Both the position numbers and the translations under genes were made by a program. Shown in pieces: positions 31,139 to 38,348 of a stretch of 64,000 nt of DNA; position 1 is the first letter of the stretch; each line of letters begins with the position of its first letter. Source of the stretch: Gallionella sp. (lineage in GTDB: Bacteria; Pseudomonadota; Gammaproteobacteria; Burkholderiales; Gallionellaceae). The stretch lies in the NCBI GenBank assembly GCA_030700315.1, contig JAUYJO010000096.1, positions 1 to 64,000 of the forward strand, read 5' to 3'. The notes below the pieces were generated by a model. The model searched no databases and was not told the DNA's origin. It was given only the letters and a program-made list of their open reading frames with translations.

Positions 31139-31947
31139 ATATTTGCTTCATCGGTGGCGGCAACATGGCATCCGCACTCATTGGCGGCCTGCTCGGCAAG
31201 GGATTTGTCGGCGGGCAAATCGGCGTGGTGGAGATCGACGCGGCCAGCCGCGCGCGGCTGCATGACGATTTTGCGGTGCGGGCTGTGGACAATCTTGCCG
31301 AGGGTGTGGCGGGCAGGCAGGTCATCGTGCTGGCGGTGAAACCGCAGCAATTGCGCGGCGTGGCGCAGCAGCTCGCGCCGCTGCTCGACGGACAACTGCT
31401 GATCTCCATCGCCGCCGGCATCCGCGCCGGCGATCTGGCACGTTGGGCAAACAATCCGGCGGTGGTGCGCGCCATGCCCAACACCCCGGCGCTGGTCCAG
31501 AGCGGCATGACCGGCCTGTATGCAATGCCCGCCGTCAGCGCCGTGCAACGCGAACAGGCACAGAACATCCTGGCTGCGGTAGGCGACACTCTCTGGCTGC
31601 AGGACGAGGCGATGCTGGATGCGGTGACGGCGATTTCCGGCAGCGGCCCGGCCTATGTATTCTATTTTATCGAGGCGCTGCAACAGGCGGCGCGCGAACT
31701 GGGCTTCAATGACGCAGAGGCACGCCGCCTGAGCCTGGCGACCTTTCTCGGCGCCAGCCAATTGGCCGCAGGCAGCGACGAGGATGTCAGCGTATTGCGT
31801 GCGCGCGTCACCTCGAAGAACGGCACCACCGAACGTGCCCTGTTGAGCATGGCCGCCAACCGGGTCGCCGAGCATATCGCGCAGGCCGCCCAAGCCGCCG
31901 CAGAACGCGCCCAAGAGATGGGCGACGAGCTGGGGGCGCAGCCATGA
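31135..31947 (+). CDS. proC: pyrroline-5-carboxylate reductase
   Basis: Reduces 1-pyrroline-5-carboxylate to proline with NAD(P)H. 270 residues. N-terminal Rossmann motif ICFIGGGNMASALIGGLL, AVKPQQLRGVAQQL, RAMPNTPALVQSGMTGLY and the C-terminal dimer signature VTAISGSGPAYVFYFIEAL, then RVTSKNGTTERAL. It overlaps yggS upstream and yggT downstream by four bases each. Confidence 0.97.
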   Translation: MNICFIGGGNMASALIGGLLGKGFVGGQIGVVEIDAASRARLHDDFAVRAVDNLAEGVAGRQVIVLAVKPQQLRGVAQQLAPLLDGQLLISIAAGIRAGDLARWANNPAVVRAMPNTPALVQSGMTGLYAMPAVSAVQREQAQNILAAVGDTLWLQDEAMLDAVTAISGSGPAYVFYFIEALQQAARELGFNDAEARRLSLATFLGASQLAAGSDEDVSVLRARVTSKNGTTERALLSMAANRVAEHIAQAAQAAAERAQEMGDELGAQP

Positions 31948-32510
31948 TGAACGAAGCCCTGCTGTTTCTGTTCGACATGCTGCTGCTACCGTTCGCGGCG
32001 ATCCTGCTGCTGCGATTTCATTTGCAGTGGCTGCGCGCGCCGTTGCGCAATCCCATCGGTGAATTCATCATGGCGCTGACCGATTTTCTGGTACTGCGCG
32101 CGCGCCGCTTCATTCCTGCCGTGCGCGGGCTGGACAGCGCGACGCTGCTGCTCGCACTATTGGTTGAAATGCTCTATCTGGCCGGTGCTCTGTGGGCGCA
32201 GGGCTATCCGTTCCACGGTTTCCCGCTGCCGGGGCTCATGCTTCTGGCGCTGGTCAAGCTGCTCAAGATCAGCCTGTACCTGCTGATGGCGGCCGTGTTC
32301 GCGCAAGCGATCCTGTCCTGGGTAAGCCCACACTCGCCCATCGCCTCACTGCTGTCGGTGGTCACCTACCGCTTCCTCCAGCCGTTGCGCCGCCTCGTGC
32401 CACTGCTGGGCAGTGTGGATTTATCGCCGCTGTTGCTGTTCATCATCTGCCAGCTTATCTTGATCGTGCCGATCAGTGCGCTGGAACGCTTCTCGACCGG
32501 AATGCTGTAA
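31944..32510 (+). CDS. yggT: YggT family membrane protein
   Basis: 188 residues with two YGGT repeats, each of paired hydrophobic segments: FDMLLLPFAAILLLRFHLQW near the N-terminus and LLKISLYLLMAAVFAQAILSW near residue 110, followed by YRFLQPLRRLVPLLGSVDLSP, the conserved P-P-R-x-x-P loop. The family is linked to cytokinesis or osmotic growth, but its biochemical role is unknown. It starts inside proC's end and the yggU ATG follows its stop directly. Confidence 0.93.
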   Translation: MMNEALLFLFDMLLLPFAAILLLRFHLQWLRAPLRNPIGEFIMALTDFLVLRARRFIPAVRGLDSATLLLALLVEMLYLAGALWAQGYPFHGFPLPGLMLLALVKLLKISLYLLMAAVFAQAILSWVSPHSPIASLLSVVTYRFLQPLRRLVPLLGSVDLSPLLLFIICQLILIVPISALERFSTGML

Positions 32511-32819
32511 ATGGCCGGATGGTATCGCCGCAGCGGTGAGGTCATCACCCTGACCCTGCATGTGCAGCCAGGCGCAAAGCGCAGCGGGATCGCCGGTTTG
32601 CACGGCGAAGCGCTCAAGCTGCGCCTGGCCGCGCCACCTGTCGAAGGGCGCGCCAATGAGGCCTTATTGAAATTCATCGCGGAATTGTTCGGCGTGCCCT
32701 TGCGCCAGGTGGAACTCAGGCAGGGCATGCAATCGCGCCACAAAGTCGTGGCGGTAACCGGCAGCACTATCGACCCGGAAGGCTTGCTGAAACCTATTTC
32801 AAAGGCTACAACGCTGTAG
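32511..32819 (+). CDS. yggU: DUF167 family protein YggU
   Basis: 102 residues. HVQPGAKRSGIAGLHGEAL, APPVEGRANEALLKFIAELF and the C-terminal GMQSRHKVV match the small alpha/beta DUF167 family, which has a solved fold but no known function. Last gene of the yggS cluster. The REP-like repeat at 32817-32888 begins at its stop codon. Confidence 0.94.
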   Translation: MAGWYRRSGEVITLTLHVQPGAKRSGIAGLHGEALKLRLAAPPVEGRANEALLKFIAELFGVPLRQVELRQGMQSRHKVVAVTGSTIDPEGLLKPISKATTL

Positions 32820-32888
32820 TGGCGCGATTTATCGCGCCCATCTTCTGATGCCTGAATAGATCAGGGCGCGATAAATCGCGCCCCTACA
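32817..32888. repeat. REP-like inverted pair downstream of yggU
   Basis: GGCGCGATTTATCGCGCCC and the inverse GGGCGCGATAAATCGCGCCC stand about 25 bases apart, the same layout as at 20459-20526. It lies between convergent yggU and ferredoxin genes and touches the yggU stop. It may serve as a 3' end stabiliser or terminator for both. Confidence 0.75.
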
Positions 32889-32894
32889 ATTTAA

Positions 32895-33206
32895 TTAGAT
32901 TTTCAGGCGCTCGACGACCCGGCCATGCCTGAGATGCTCCTCGATGATCTCGTCGAGGTCTTTTTCGTTCGCGTAGGTGTACCAGATGCCCTCCGGGTAC
33001 ACCACGATGACCGGCCCCTCATCGCAACGGTTCATGCAGCCGGCGGTGTTGATGCGGATATTGTTCTGGCGTTTGGGGATGTCGAGTTCGGCAACCTTGT
33101 TTTTCATATAATCGCGTGCCTGCTGCGCGCCATGCTTGCCGCAGCAGTCGCCGCCGTCCGCCCGTTGATTGGTGCAGAAAAAAACATGCTTGTCGTAAAA
33201 ACTCAT
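32895..33206 (-). CDS. thioredoxin-like (2Fe-2S) ferredoxin
   Basis: The start ATG at 33204-33206 has GGGAG seven bases upstream; a longer frame is a shadow. The 103 residues open SFYDKHVFFCTNQR, then GDCCGKHGAQ, and NTAGCMNRCDEGPVIVVYPEG: the C-x(8-12)-C and C-x3-C cysteines of thioredoxin-fold 2Fe-2S ferredoxins (as in NuoE or Shethna-type). The function is probably electron transfer, partner unknown. Confidence 0.9.
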   Translation of the reverse strand: MSFYDKHVFFCTNQRADGGDCCGKHGAQQARDYMKNKVAELDIPKRQNNIRINTAGCMNRCDEGPVIVVYPEGIWYTYANEKDLDEIIEEHLRHGRVVERLKI

Positions 33207-33277
33207 AAAGTGCTCCCGTAGATTGAAAGGATCCAGGCATGGCGCTTGAATGCTTCGTCCGCCCCTGCCGCGCGGAA

Positions 33278-34348
33278 TTATACTTTTTTGATGCGCCACA
33301 GGTGAAACAACAGCAGCAGCGGGAAAACCAGGGAAATGGTCTGCGCCAGCCCGTTGTAATTGAGCAAGTGCCCGTAGTGCCAGTGATAAACCGACATAGC
33401 GGCAGCGGGCGTATTGTCGCCGAACACGAAATTCACCACGGCAAAATAGGCCAGCGCCACCGCCGCACCGAAGATGATCGCCCCGCTGCGCGGCAGCGAT
33501 AACATTGCAAACAGCAGCACCATCCCGAGCAGCATTCCCAACACCGCCTCGCTGTTGATCCACAACAGCAACGCCCATGATTTCAGCAGCGCCGCCGCCA
33601 TCAAAAATTTTACCAGCGCCACCACGCTCAATATCACCGGCAAGGCGGTCGCCGCGTTGCGCGGGGTGCGCAATAAGGTCAGCAACAGCGTGCCGAGCAT
33701 CAACAGATTCAAGGTGACGGCGCCGCTTTCCCACCAGCCGAACGGAACAGGCGTGAGCGTGGCAAACGGCTGGCGCGCCACCTCGCTGATGAACACATTT
33801 CCGAGCATCGGCAAGGACGGGTTGATCTGCCCAAATATCCACAGCGCCAGCAGCGCCAGGCCGAAATCCATCTCCTTGCCCTGGTGGAACAAACCGCTAC
33901 GCCAGCGCGTCAGGCGAACTGACAACCCGGTCCACGAGGCCATGCTCATCGCCAGCAGCACGCCCAGCAGCGCGCCCGCACTATTGGCCAGCAAATCCAT
34001 ATTCGAACTGATGCGCGCGGGCAAATACATCTGCAAATACTCCATGCCCGCCGACAGCATCGCTCCCAGGCACAAGCCGAAAATCACACTGGCCAGCGCC
34101 CCGCAGCGGGCGCGCAATGCCAGCCCGGCCAGCAGCCCAAACGGCAGGTAGGACAGCAGATTGACGGTCGCATCGAAGGCGGTATAGGTATACCGCAAAG
34201 GTTCACCGAGCACCTCGATGAAATCCAACCCCTGCTCGCGCCAACCAGAAAAGGGCGACAAGCTGGCATACACGATAAACAGCGCATAGCCGATGGCCAG
34301 CCAGGTGCGCAGGCGCGCGCGATTTTCAGTTACGAACAAATCCTTCAT
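33278..34348 (-). CDS. VanZ-like family membrane protein
   Basis: 356 residues with about nine hydrophobic segments. The N-terminal 130 residues fit the VanZ domain: a first segment WLAIGYALFIVYASLSPFSG, DATVNLLSYLPFGLLAGLAL and SAGMEYLQMYLPARISSNMDLLAN with the conserved R-x-x-x-x-D-L-x-x-N core. The C-terminal 200 residues add further membrane helices of unknown role. The function is unknown. Transcribed alone, toward the ferredoxin gene. Confidence 0.85.
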   Translation of the reverse strand: MKDLFVTENRARLRTWLAIGYALFIVYASLSPFSGWREQGLDFIEVLGEPLRYTYTAFDATVNLLSYLPFGLLAGLALRARCGALASVIFGLCLGAMLSAGMEYLQMYLPARISSNMDLLANSAGALLGVLLAMSMASWTGLSVRLTRWRSGLFHQGKEMDFGLALLALWIFGQINPSLPMLGNVFISEVARQPFATLTPVPFGWWESGAVTLNLLMLGTLLLTLLRTPRNAATALPVILSVVALVKFLMAAALLKSWALLLWINSEAVLGMLLGMVLLFAMLSLPRSGAIIFGAAVALAYFAVVNFVFGDNTPAAAMSVYHWHYGHLLNYNGLAQTISLVFPLLLLFHLWRIKKV

Positions 34349-34365
34349 TTGATGAATTGGTAACT

Positions 34366-34544
34366 ACTCAGGTCGAAAAAAACTCCCCCGCCAGATATTA
34401 ACGTCCGACCACCCCTGCGCGCCGAGCACTTCGCTTCCCCCTTTGCAAAAGGGGGGCTGAGGGGGATTTGAAGTGCGCCGCTCTCTCGCCACCTGCTGTC
34501 AATCCCCCCTGCCCCCCTTTTTCAAAGGGGGGTATCACCCCTCC
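34366..34544. repeat. inverted-repeat element, left copy (about 179 bp)
   Basis: This stretch is the reverse complement of 44848-45022. About 126 bases (34418-34544) differ at only about four positions, and weaker similarity extends left to ACTCAGGTCG at 34366. The core holds strong hairpins such as CCCCCTTTGCAAAAGGGGGG and CCCCCCTTTTTCAAAGGGGGG. It covers most of the gap between the VanZ and mazF genes. 34545-34740 has no gene that I can assign. Confidence 0.75.
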
Positions 34545-34740
34545 CAGCATGCCCTGCTTTTCGTTCGACAACTTGGCACGGCAAAAGCGTTCAACCACTT
34601 CCGCGCTGACTGCACACTCTCCGCTGCCAATACACCTTGCCAAGCCTATGAGCGAGCTGGTGTTCGGTAAAACCGTGGCCGGTCCCCGGTTTTCCAGTCC
34701 GAGCGGTTTATTTGTGTAACCATTTTAACGGAACGCACTC

Positions 34741-35073
34741 CTATAGGCCGTAAATTTGACGTATGGCAGCTTCTATAGCTGCCATGTCTTCTTGCGAGAG
34801 AAACCCCATCTGCTTTCCAAACCGGGATTTGTCTGCGGCTCGGAGTTGATGGCATAAGGCGACAGAATCCGGCTTCCCTGCTGAGGGTGCCGAAACAATG
34901 AGCGGCGGAAGTGGGCGTGGAGAAGATGAAAGCGGGACAATTCCAACCGTGCGAAGCTTGTTGTTGAATGGAGTGATAGAAAAAACGACACAAGGTCGTG
35001 CATCGCCCTGCTGTTCACCACCTGTTGTCGGTTCGAGATTCACCCGGTAAATCTGACCGCGAAGAAATTTCAT
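34741..35073 (-). CDS. MazF/PemK-family endoribonuclease toxin
   Basis: The start ATG at 35071-35073 gives 110 residues opening MKFLRGQIYRVNLEPT, then GEQQGDARPCVVFSITPFN and VGIVPLSSSPRP. This is the MazF pattern, with the RP-x-V-V core and P-L-S-S strand. The frame extends further upstream, but only as an out-of-frame reading of the antitoxin gene. Family members cleave mRNA. Its antitoxin gene ends seven bases before. Confidence 0.87.
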   Translation of the reverse strand: MKFLRGQIYRVNLEPTTGGEQQGDARPCVVFSITPFNNKLRTVGIVPLSSSPRPLPPLIVSAPSAGKPDSVALCHQLRAADKSRFGKQMGFLSQEDMAAIEAAIRQIYGL

Positions 35074-35080
35074 AAGATAA

Positions 35081-35323
35081 TCACGCACTTTCCAGACCAT
35101 CGGCAGCAAGCGCTTCAAAGGCACGCGCAGTTTCCCGCACAGCCGCAAAATCCGGGTGCGATTCCAATTCTTCAGCAAGTTGCTCAAGTGCGGTTTCACG
35201 CGCCAACAATGCTTGCTCCATGAGGTTTTGCACAACTTTGCTCCGTTCACGCGACGGGATCGTCTCATTGAAGCGGCGCAATACGACCGGGTCAATGCTG
35301 TAAGACGCTCTGAGTGTATTCAT
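35081..35323 (-). CDS. MazE-like/ribbon-helix-helix antitoxin
   Basis: 80 residues encoded directly upstream of the MazF-like gene. It starts MNTLRASYSIDPVVLRRF, then ETIPSRERSKVVQNLM, a ribbon-helix-helix type DNA-binding pattern (strand, then SRERSKVV helix), followed by an acidic tail rich in glutamate (EQLAEELESHPDF). Antitoxin role inferred from order, size and acidity. Confidence 0.75.
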   Translation of the reverse strand: MNTLRASYSIDPVVLRRFNETIPSRERSKVVQNLMEQALLARETALEQLAEELESHPDFAAVRETARAFEALAADGLESA

Positions 35324-35513
35324 AATTATGTATCGTCACAATATTCAGTATTACTGCGCACAGTCTATGCGTTTCATCGCCAAAGTCAATATTAGAGATT
35401 AGGCATTTCCCCAGACTGCGCCGGAAAAATGAGGTTCGCCTTTGGCGAACAGCCGCACCGAAAACTTTTGTCACAAGCGACAATTTGTTGTCGCTTCATT
35501 TCGCTTTAGAGAC

Positions 35514-35615
35514 TAAGGGAGCGGCTTTAGCCGCGAATTCAAAGGAATCGCGGCTAAAGCCGCTCCTACGGCAAGGCACTTCAAACGGGTACATTTGTAA
35601 TTTCTGCTTCCCTAA
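35514..35615. mobile_element. 102-bp miniature element (family A)
   Basis: It starts TAAGGGAG and ends GTACATTTGTAATTTCTGC, then TTCCCTAA. The reverse complement of the right end (TTAGGGAAGCAGAAATT, then GTACC) is very close to the left end of the element at 6955. The core is a perfect inverted pair, GCGGCTTTAGCCGCG and CGCGGCTAAAGCCGC. It lies just upstream of the promoter of the following TA pair. Confidence 0.6.
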
Positions 35616-35628
35616 ACACTGCCCTTGC

Positions 35629-35657
35629 TTGACGTTGACCAGTTTGGAGACTATAGT
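35629..35657 (+). promoter_or_regulatory. sigma-70 promoter of the phd/PIN pair
   Basis: TTGACG (35629-35634), a 17-base spacer and TATAGT (35652-35657), ending 34 bases before the antitoxin ATG. It starts 14 bases after the family A element, so the element may have modified its upstream region. Confidence 0.6.
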
Positions 35658-35691
35658 CATCAGTGTGTCTATTTTATTTTTGGGGATCATT

Positions 35692-35922
35692 ATGCAGACA
35701 ATCCAGGCTTCTGAATTCAAGGCGAGATGCCTTGCCTTGATGGATGATGTAGCGCGCTCGGGCGAGGTATTGGTGGTCACCAAAAATGGGCGACCGGTTG
35801 CAGAATTGCGACCTTATTCCGGGGGTAAATATGGATCGCCTTTTGGTTTGCATTCAGGGCTTGAAATTACCGGGGATATTTTATCGCCGATAGAGGAAGA
35901 CGCATGGAAGGCGCTTGAGTGA
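35692..35922 (+). CDS. Phd/YefM-type antitoxin
   Basis: The start ATG at 35692 follows GGGGAT; the upstream frame to 35485 lies in repeats and is ignored. 76 residues: MQTIQASEFKARCLALMDDV, then SGEVLVVTKNGRPVAELRPY, the Phd DNA-binding fold, and a C-terminal toxin-binding tail (ILSPIEEDAWKALE). Paired with the overlapping PIN gene. Confidence 0.88.
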   Translation: MQTIQASEFKARCLALMDDVARSGEVLVVTKNGRPVAELRPYSGGKYGSPFGLHSGLEITGDILSPIEEDAWKALE

Positions 35923-36320
35923 TCGTCCTGGATACTCACGCGCTGCTGTGGATGGATCGCAACGATGCGTCCTTGGGATCGCAGTCGCGTCGCCTGATTG
36001 AAGATGCGTGGCGGACGGATACTGTTGCCGTGAGCGCAATCAGTTTTTGGGAAGTGGCGATGCTTGCGCAGCGCGGACGCATCGTATTGCCGGTGGTCGT
36101 GGAGGCTTGGCGCGCAGATTTGTTGCAAGCAGGTGTTCGGGAAATCTCTATCAACGGGCGCATTGCCATGCTGGCAGCTTCCTTTCATGATTTACATCGA
36201 GGCCCTGCTGATCGCTTTATTGTTGCCACCGCTATGCAACATGGTGCGCTGCTGGTTACCGCAGACAGTAAAATTCTTGAGTGGCAGGCAGACTTGGTTA
36301 GACAGGATGCGCACAAATAA
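35919..36320 (+). CDS. VapC-type PIN-domain ribonuclease toxin
   Basis: GTG start in a GTGA overlap with the antitoxin stop. 133 residues with the PIN acidic residues: MIVLDTHALLWM near residue 4, SAISFWEVAML near residue 44, and GPADRFIVATAMQHGALLVTADSKIL around 95-115. Such toxins cleave tRNA or rRNA in a Mg2+-dependent way. All expected catalytic acids are present, so it is probably functional. Confidence 0.9.
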   Translation: MIVLDTHALLWMDRNDASLGSQSRRLIEDAWRTDTVAVSAISFWEVAMLAQRGRIVLPVVVEAWRADLLQAGVREISINGRIAMLAASFHDLHRGPADRFIVATAMQHGALLVTADSKILEWQADLVRQDAHK

Positions 36321-36508
36321 CAGCGGAAAGCAGGTAAAACAGGGAACCACGGTTCCATAAAACCGTAAAGCCGGGGGCATCCACGGTTTTGTTGTTACTT
36401 AACGGGAGAATCGGAAAGCCGTAGTTCCCGGATTCTGAGATTTACTGCTGTTACTGCGAACAGTCTGCTCCTAATAATGGCGTTCGGTGGGCTGAGTGCT
36501 TTGATTGA

Positions 36509-36943
36509 TCAACTGGCGGGTAGCCAGCCATCCTGCAACACTTCATCAAGCATTGACCACTGACAAGCTTCTGGAAAATCAGCCAAACCCGTCTCGCTAG
36601 CGGCCTGTGCAACGGCATCAGCCCAAATCTCGGCTTGCCAGTCCGCATCTGTGAGCATTGGCTGTAAACCAGGACTCTTTGCTAGGCGCTTCTTGATGCC
36701 CTTTCTCTGCTCACTGATAGTTCGCTGCCAACTTGCAGTCTGGCGGCCAGGTTGATACGCCCACTTGATCAAGTGAGCCAACAACAATGCCATCCGGTTA
36801 GCCAATTCTCTTTGCTCACTTTTGCCCACGTCCTCAATCTCCTCGGCAATATGGTCGATATCCATGAGGTCAAATCGGCCAGCACGAATAAGCCCCGCCT
36901 GCTCCTTCGCCCACGCAACAACATCGGTTTCGTACGTATGCAT
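36509..36943 (-). CDS. DUF29 family protein
   Basis: Starting at 36943, with GGAGG eight bases upstream, the product is 144 residues. It matches DUF29: YETDVVAWAKEQAGLIRAG, DHIAEEIEDVGKSEQRELA, LLLAHLIKWAYQPGRQTASW and a C-terminal FPEACQWSMLDEVLQDGWLP. The family is helical and of unknown function, common in cyanobacteria and in mobile or TA-rich regions of proteobacteria. Confidence 0.87.
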   Translation of the reverse strand: MHTYETDVVAWAKEQAGLIRAGRFDLMDIDHIAEEIEDVGKSEQRELANRMALLLAHLIKWAYQPGRQTASWQRTISEQRKGIKKRLAKSPGLQPMLTDADWQAEIWADAVAQAASETGLADFPEACQWSMLDEVLQDGWLPAS

Positions 36944-37149
36944 ATTCAACACCTCCACCAAGAATCAATTGCAATCGCTGCCCCCGTCAGTCACGCTTCT
37001 CATCAAGCACAGCAATATAAGAATATCGTAGCACACAATAAGCGTAGCCTATCTCCTTTTGTTCTCCAGGCACTGCATACCTCCTGATGGAAGAACAATC
37101 GGGTTACCTTGAACCATCTCGCATAAGGTCAAGCTTTGTAAAAGAACCC

Positions 37150-37346
37150 GGGTGCGATTCAAAGTGATGTGGAACTTGTAAAAATCGTGGAGCCCCCTCC
37201 CCCTTGCAGGGGGAGGGTTGGGGAGGGGGTAGAAGCGTTATGTGCCATCCTGAACATTTCTACCCCCATCCTAACCTTCCCCCTGCAAGGGGGCAGGGAC
37301 TGTCAGCTCAGCATCCACCATATCAACATCACTTTGAATCGCACCC
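37150..37346. repeat. 197-bp palindromic element with perfect 21-bp ends
   Basis: The ends, GGGTGCGATTCAAAGTGATG at 37150 and its exact inverse at 37326-37346, are a perfect 21-bp terminal inverted repeat. The core has CCCCCTCCCCCTTGCAGGGG and the related inverse CCTTCCCCCTGCAAGGGGG. Similar termini bound 19149-19428 and the right side of 47067-47234. It has no coding capacity and lies between the DUF29 gene and the next element. Confidence 0.7.
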
Positions 37347-37363
37347 AAAGAACCCCCAGGGTA

Positions 37364-37499
37364 AATTTGTTCTCCAAATAATCGTAGGGTGGGCAGACAG
37401 CTTTATCGTCTGCCCACGCGGATTGGTAACCGCGTGGGCACAAAAACGTGCCCACCCTACATTTATTGATTTTAAACATAATTATTTGAAGAACAAATT
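37364..37499. mobile_element. 136-bp miniature element (family C)
   Basis: AATTTGTTCTCCAAATAAT at the left and its inverse with one mismatch at the right form 19-bp terminal repeats. Inside, GTAGGGTGGGCAGACAGC leads to a pair of GTGGGCA hairpins and the inverse GTGCCCACCCTAC. AT-rich ends with a GC-rich core suggest a mobile unit. It is seen only once in this window. Confidence 0.65.
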
Positions 37500-37607
37500 A
37501 GCCCTGAAAGACCCCCACCCGCCTCCTTGTGAGCAGCGGGGTTTTGATTTATGCATCCCTATTATTTGATATGCAGGCTCCCTCCAGTTTGGGTTGTTGC
37601 ACGGTTG

Positions 37608-37898
37608 TCAATACCCGGCTTCTTTCCGGTGCCGCAATGCCAAGATAATCACAAAATCGCCTTCGTAGCGATACAGAGCAATATAGCCGCTGTCGCCGAA
37701 ATCGATTGGCAACTCACGATACTCGATATTCATCCCTTCGGCTGGCCTGCCAACCTGTGGATGCGGGCTCAGCAATTGAATAGCCTTGGTGATGACGCTG
37801 GCGGCGCGCTTTGCCGCTGCCGGATTCTTGGGGCGCAAAAACTCGCGCAATCGCTCCAAGTCATTCAGTGCGGCGGGCGCAAATATTACTTGTGGCAT
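37608..37898 (-). CDS. ParE-family toxin
   Basis: 96 residues: MPQVIFAPAALNDLERLREFL, AAAKRAASVITKAIQLL, GRPAEGMNIEYRELPIDFG and the last strands YIALYRYEGDFVIILALRHRKEAGY. This is a complete RelE/ParE fold with the usual C-terminal R-H-x-x-E-x-G-Y. ParE toxins target gyrase or, in RelE relatives, mRNA. It overlaps the antitoxin gene by 13 bases. Confidence 0.88.
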   Translation of the reverse strand: MPQVIFAPAALNDLERLREFLRPKNPAAAKRAASVITKAIQLLSPHPQVGRPAEGMNIEYRELPIDFGDSGYIALYRYEGDFVIILALRHRKEAGY

Positions 37899-38176
37899 GC
37901 GGGCACGGCTTTCTCATTTTCTTCACCCCATGTATCAAGCCATGCAATCACCTCATCACCTGTGACATGTAAACCGGTTTCCAGATATTCGTTCCAGGCA
38001 TTGATGGCATCCTGCCGGAAAGTTTCGCGTTTTTCCTCGCGCTCGACATACTGGCTAATAGCCTCCCGCATCACCCAGTGGGAAGTTCGGTGGCGCGCTT
38101 CTGCAAGACGTTTTATGCGATCCCGCATATCTTGGTCAATCTTGATCGCTACAGGGTGTGTGGTGGCGGCAGTCAT
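37886..38176 (-). CDS. ribbon-helix-helix antitoxin (ParD/CopG-like)
   Basis: 96 residues: HPVAIKIDQDMRDRIKRLAE, then RHRTSHWVMREAISQYVEREE, a standard ribbon-helix-helix DNA-binding domain, and an acidic C-terminal region with VTGDEVIAWLDTWGEENEK. It precedes and overlaps the ParE gene. The C-terminal part should neutralise the toxin; the N-terminal part should repress the operon. Confidence 0.88.
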   Translation of the reverse strand: MTAATTHPVAIKIDQDMRDRIKRLAEARHRTSHWVMREAISQYVEREEKRETFRQDAINAWNEYLETGLHVTGDEVIAWLDTWGEENEKAVPACHK

Positions 38177-38348
38177 TGTGCTCTCCAGTTTGGTATTGCC
38201 AAGTATTACCTTAGCATAAGACGCTTCCGCTTGGCTACTATCACCTTTGCTGCTTCTTGGACTTAGCCGGTTAATCGGGGTTTGAACCCCTATTATTCAT
38301 CCCGCTCCTATAATCCACTACGCTGGCTACCCAACCACCTTGATCTCT

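Noticed and set aside
34398..34643. 81-codon minus-strand frame through the inverted repeat
   Set aside because: Most of it translates palindromic repeat; the remaining 35 codons have no start signal or family.
38270..38340. tRNA-like T-arm (GGGGTTTGAACCCC) near the parDE locus
   Set aside because: On either strand no acceptor stem, CCA end or anticodon arm can be folded at proper spacing.
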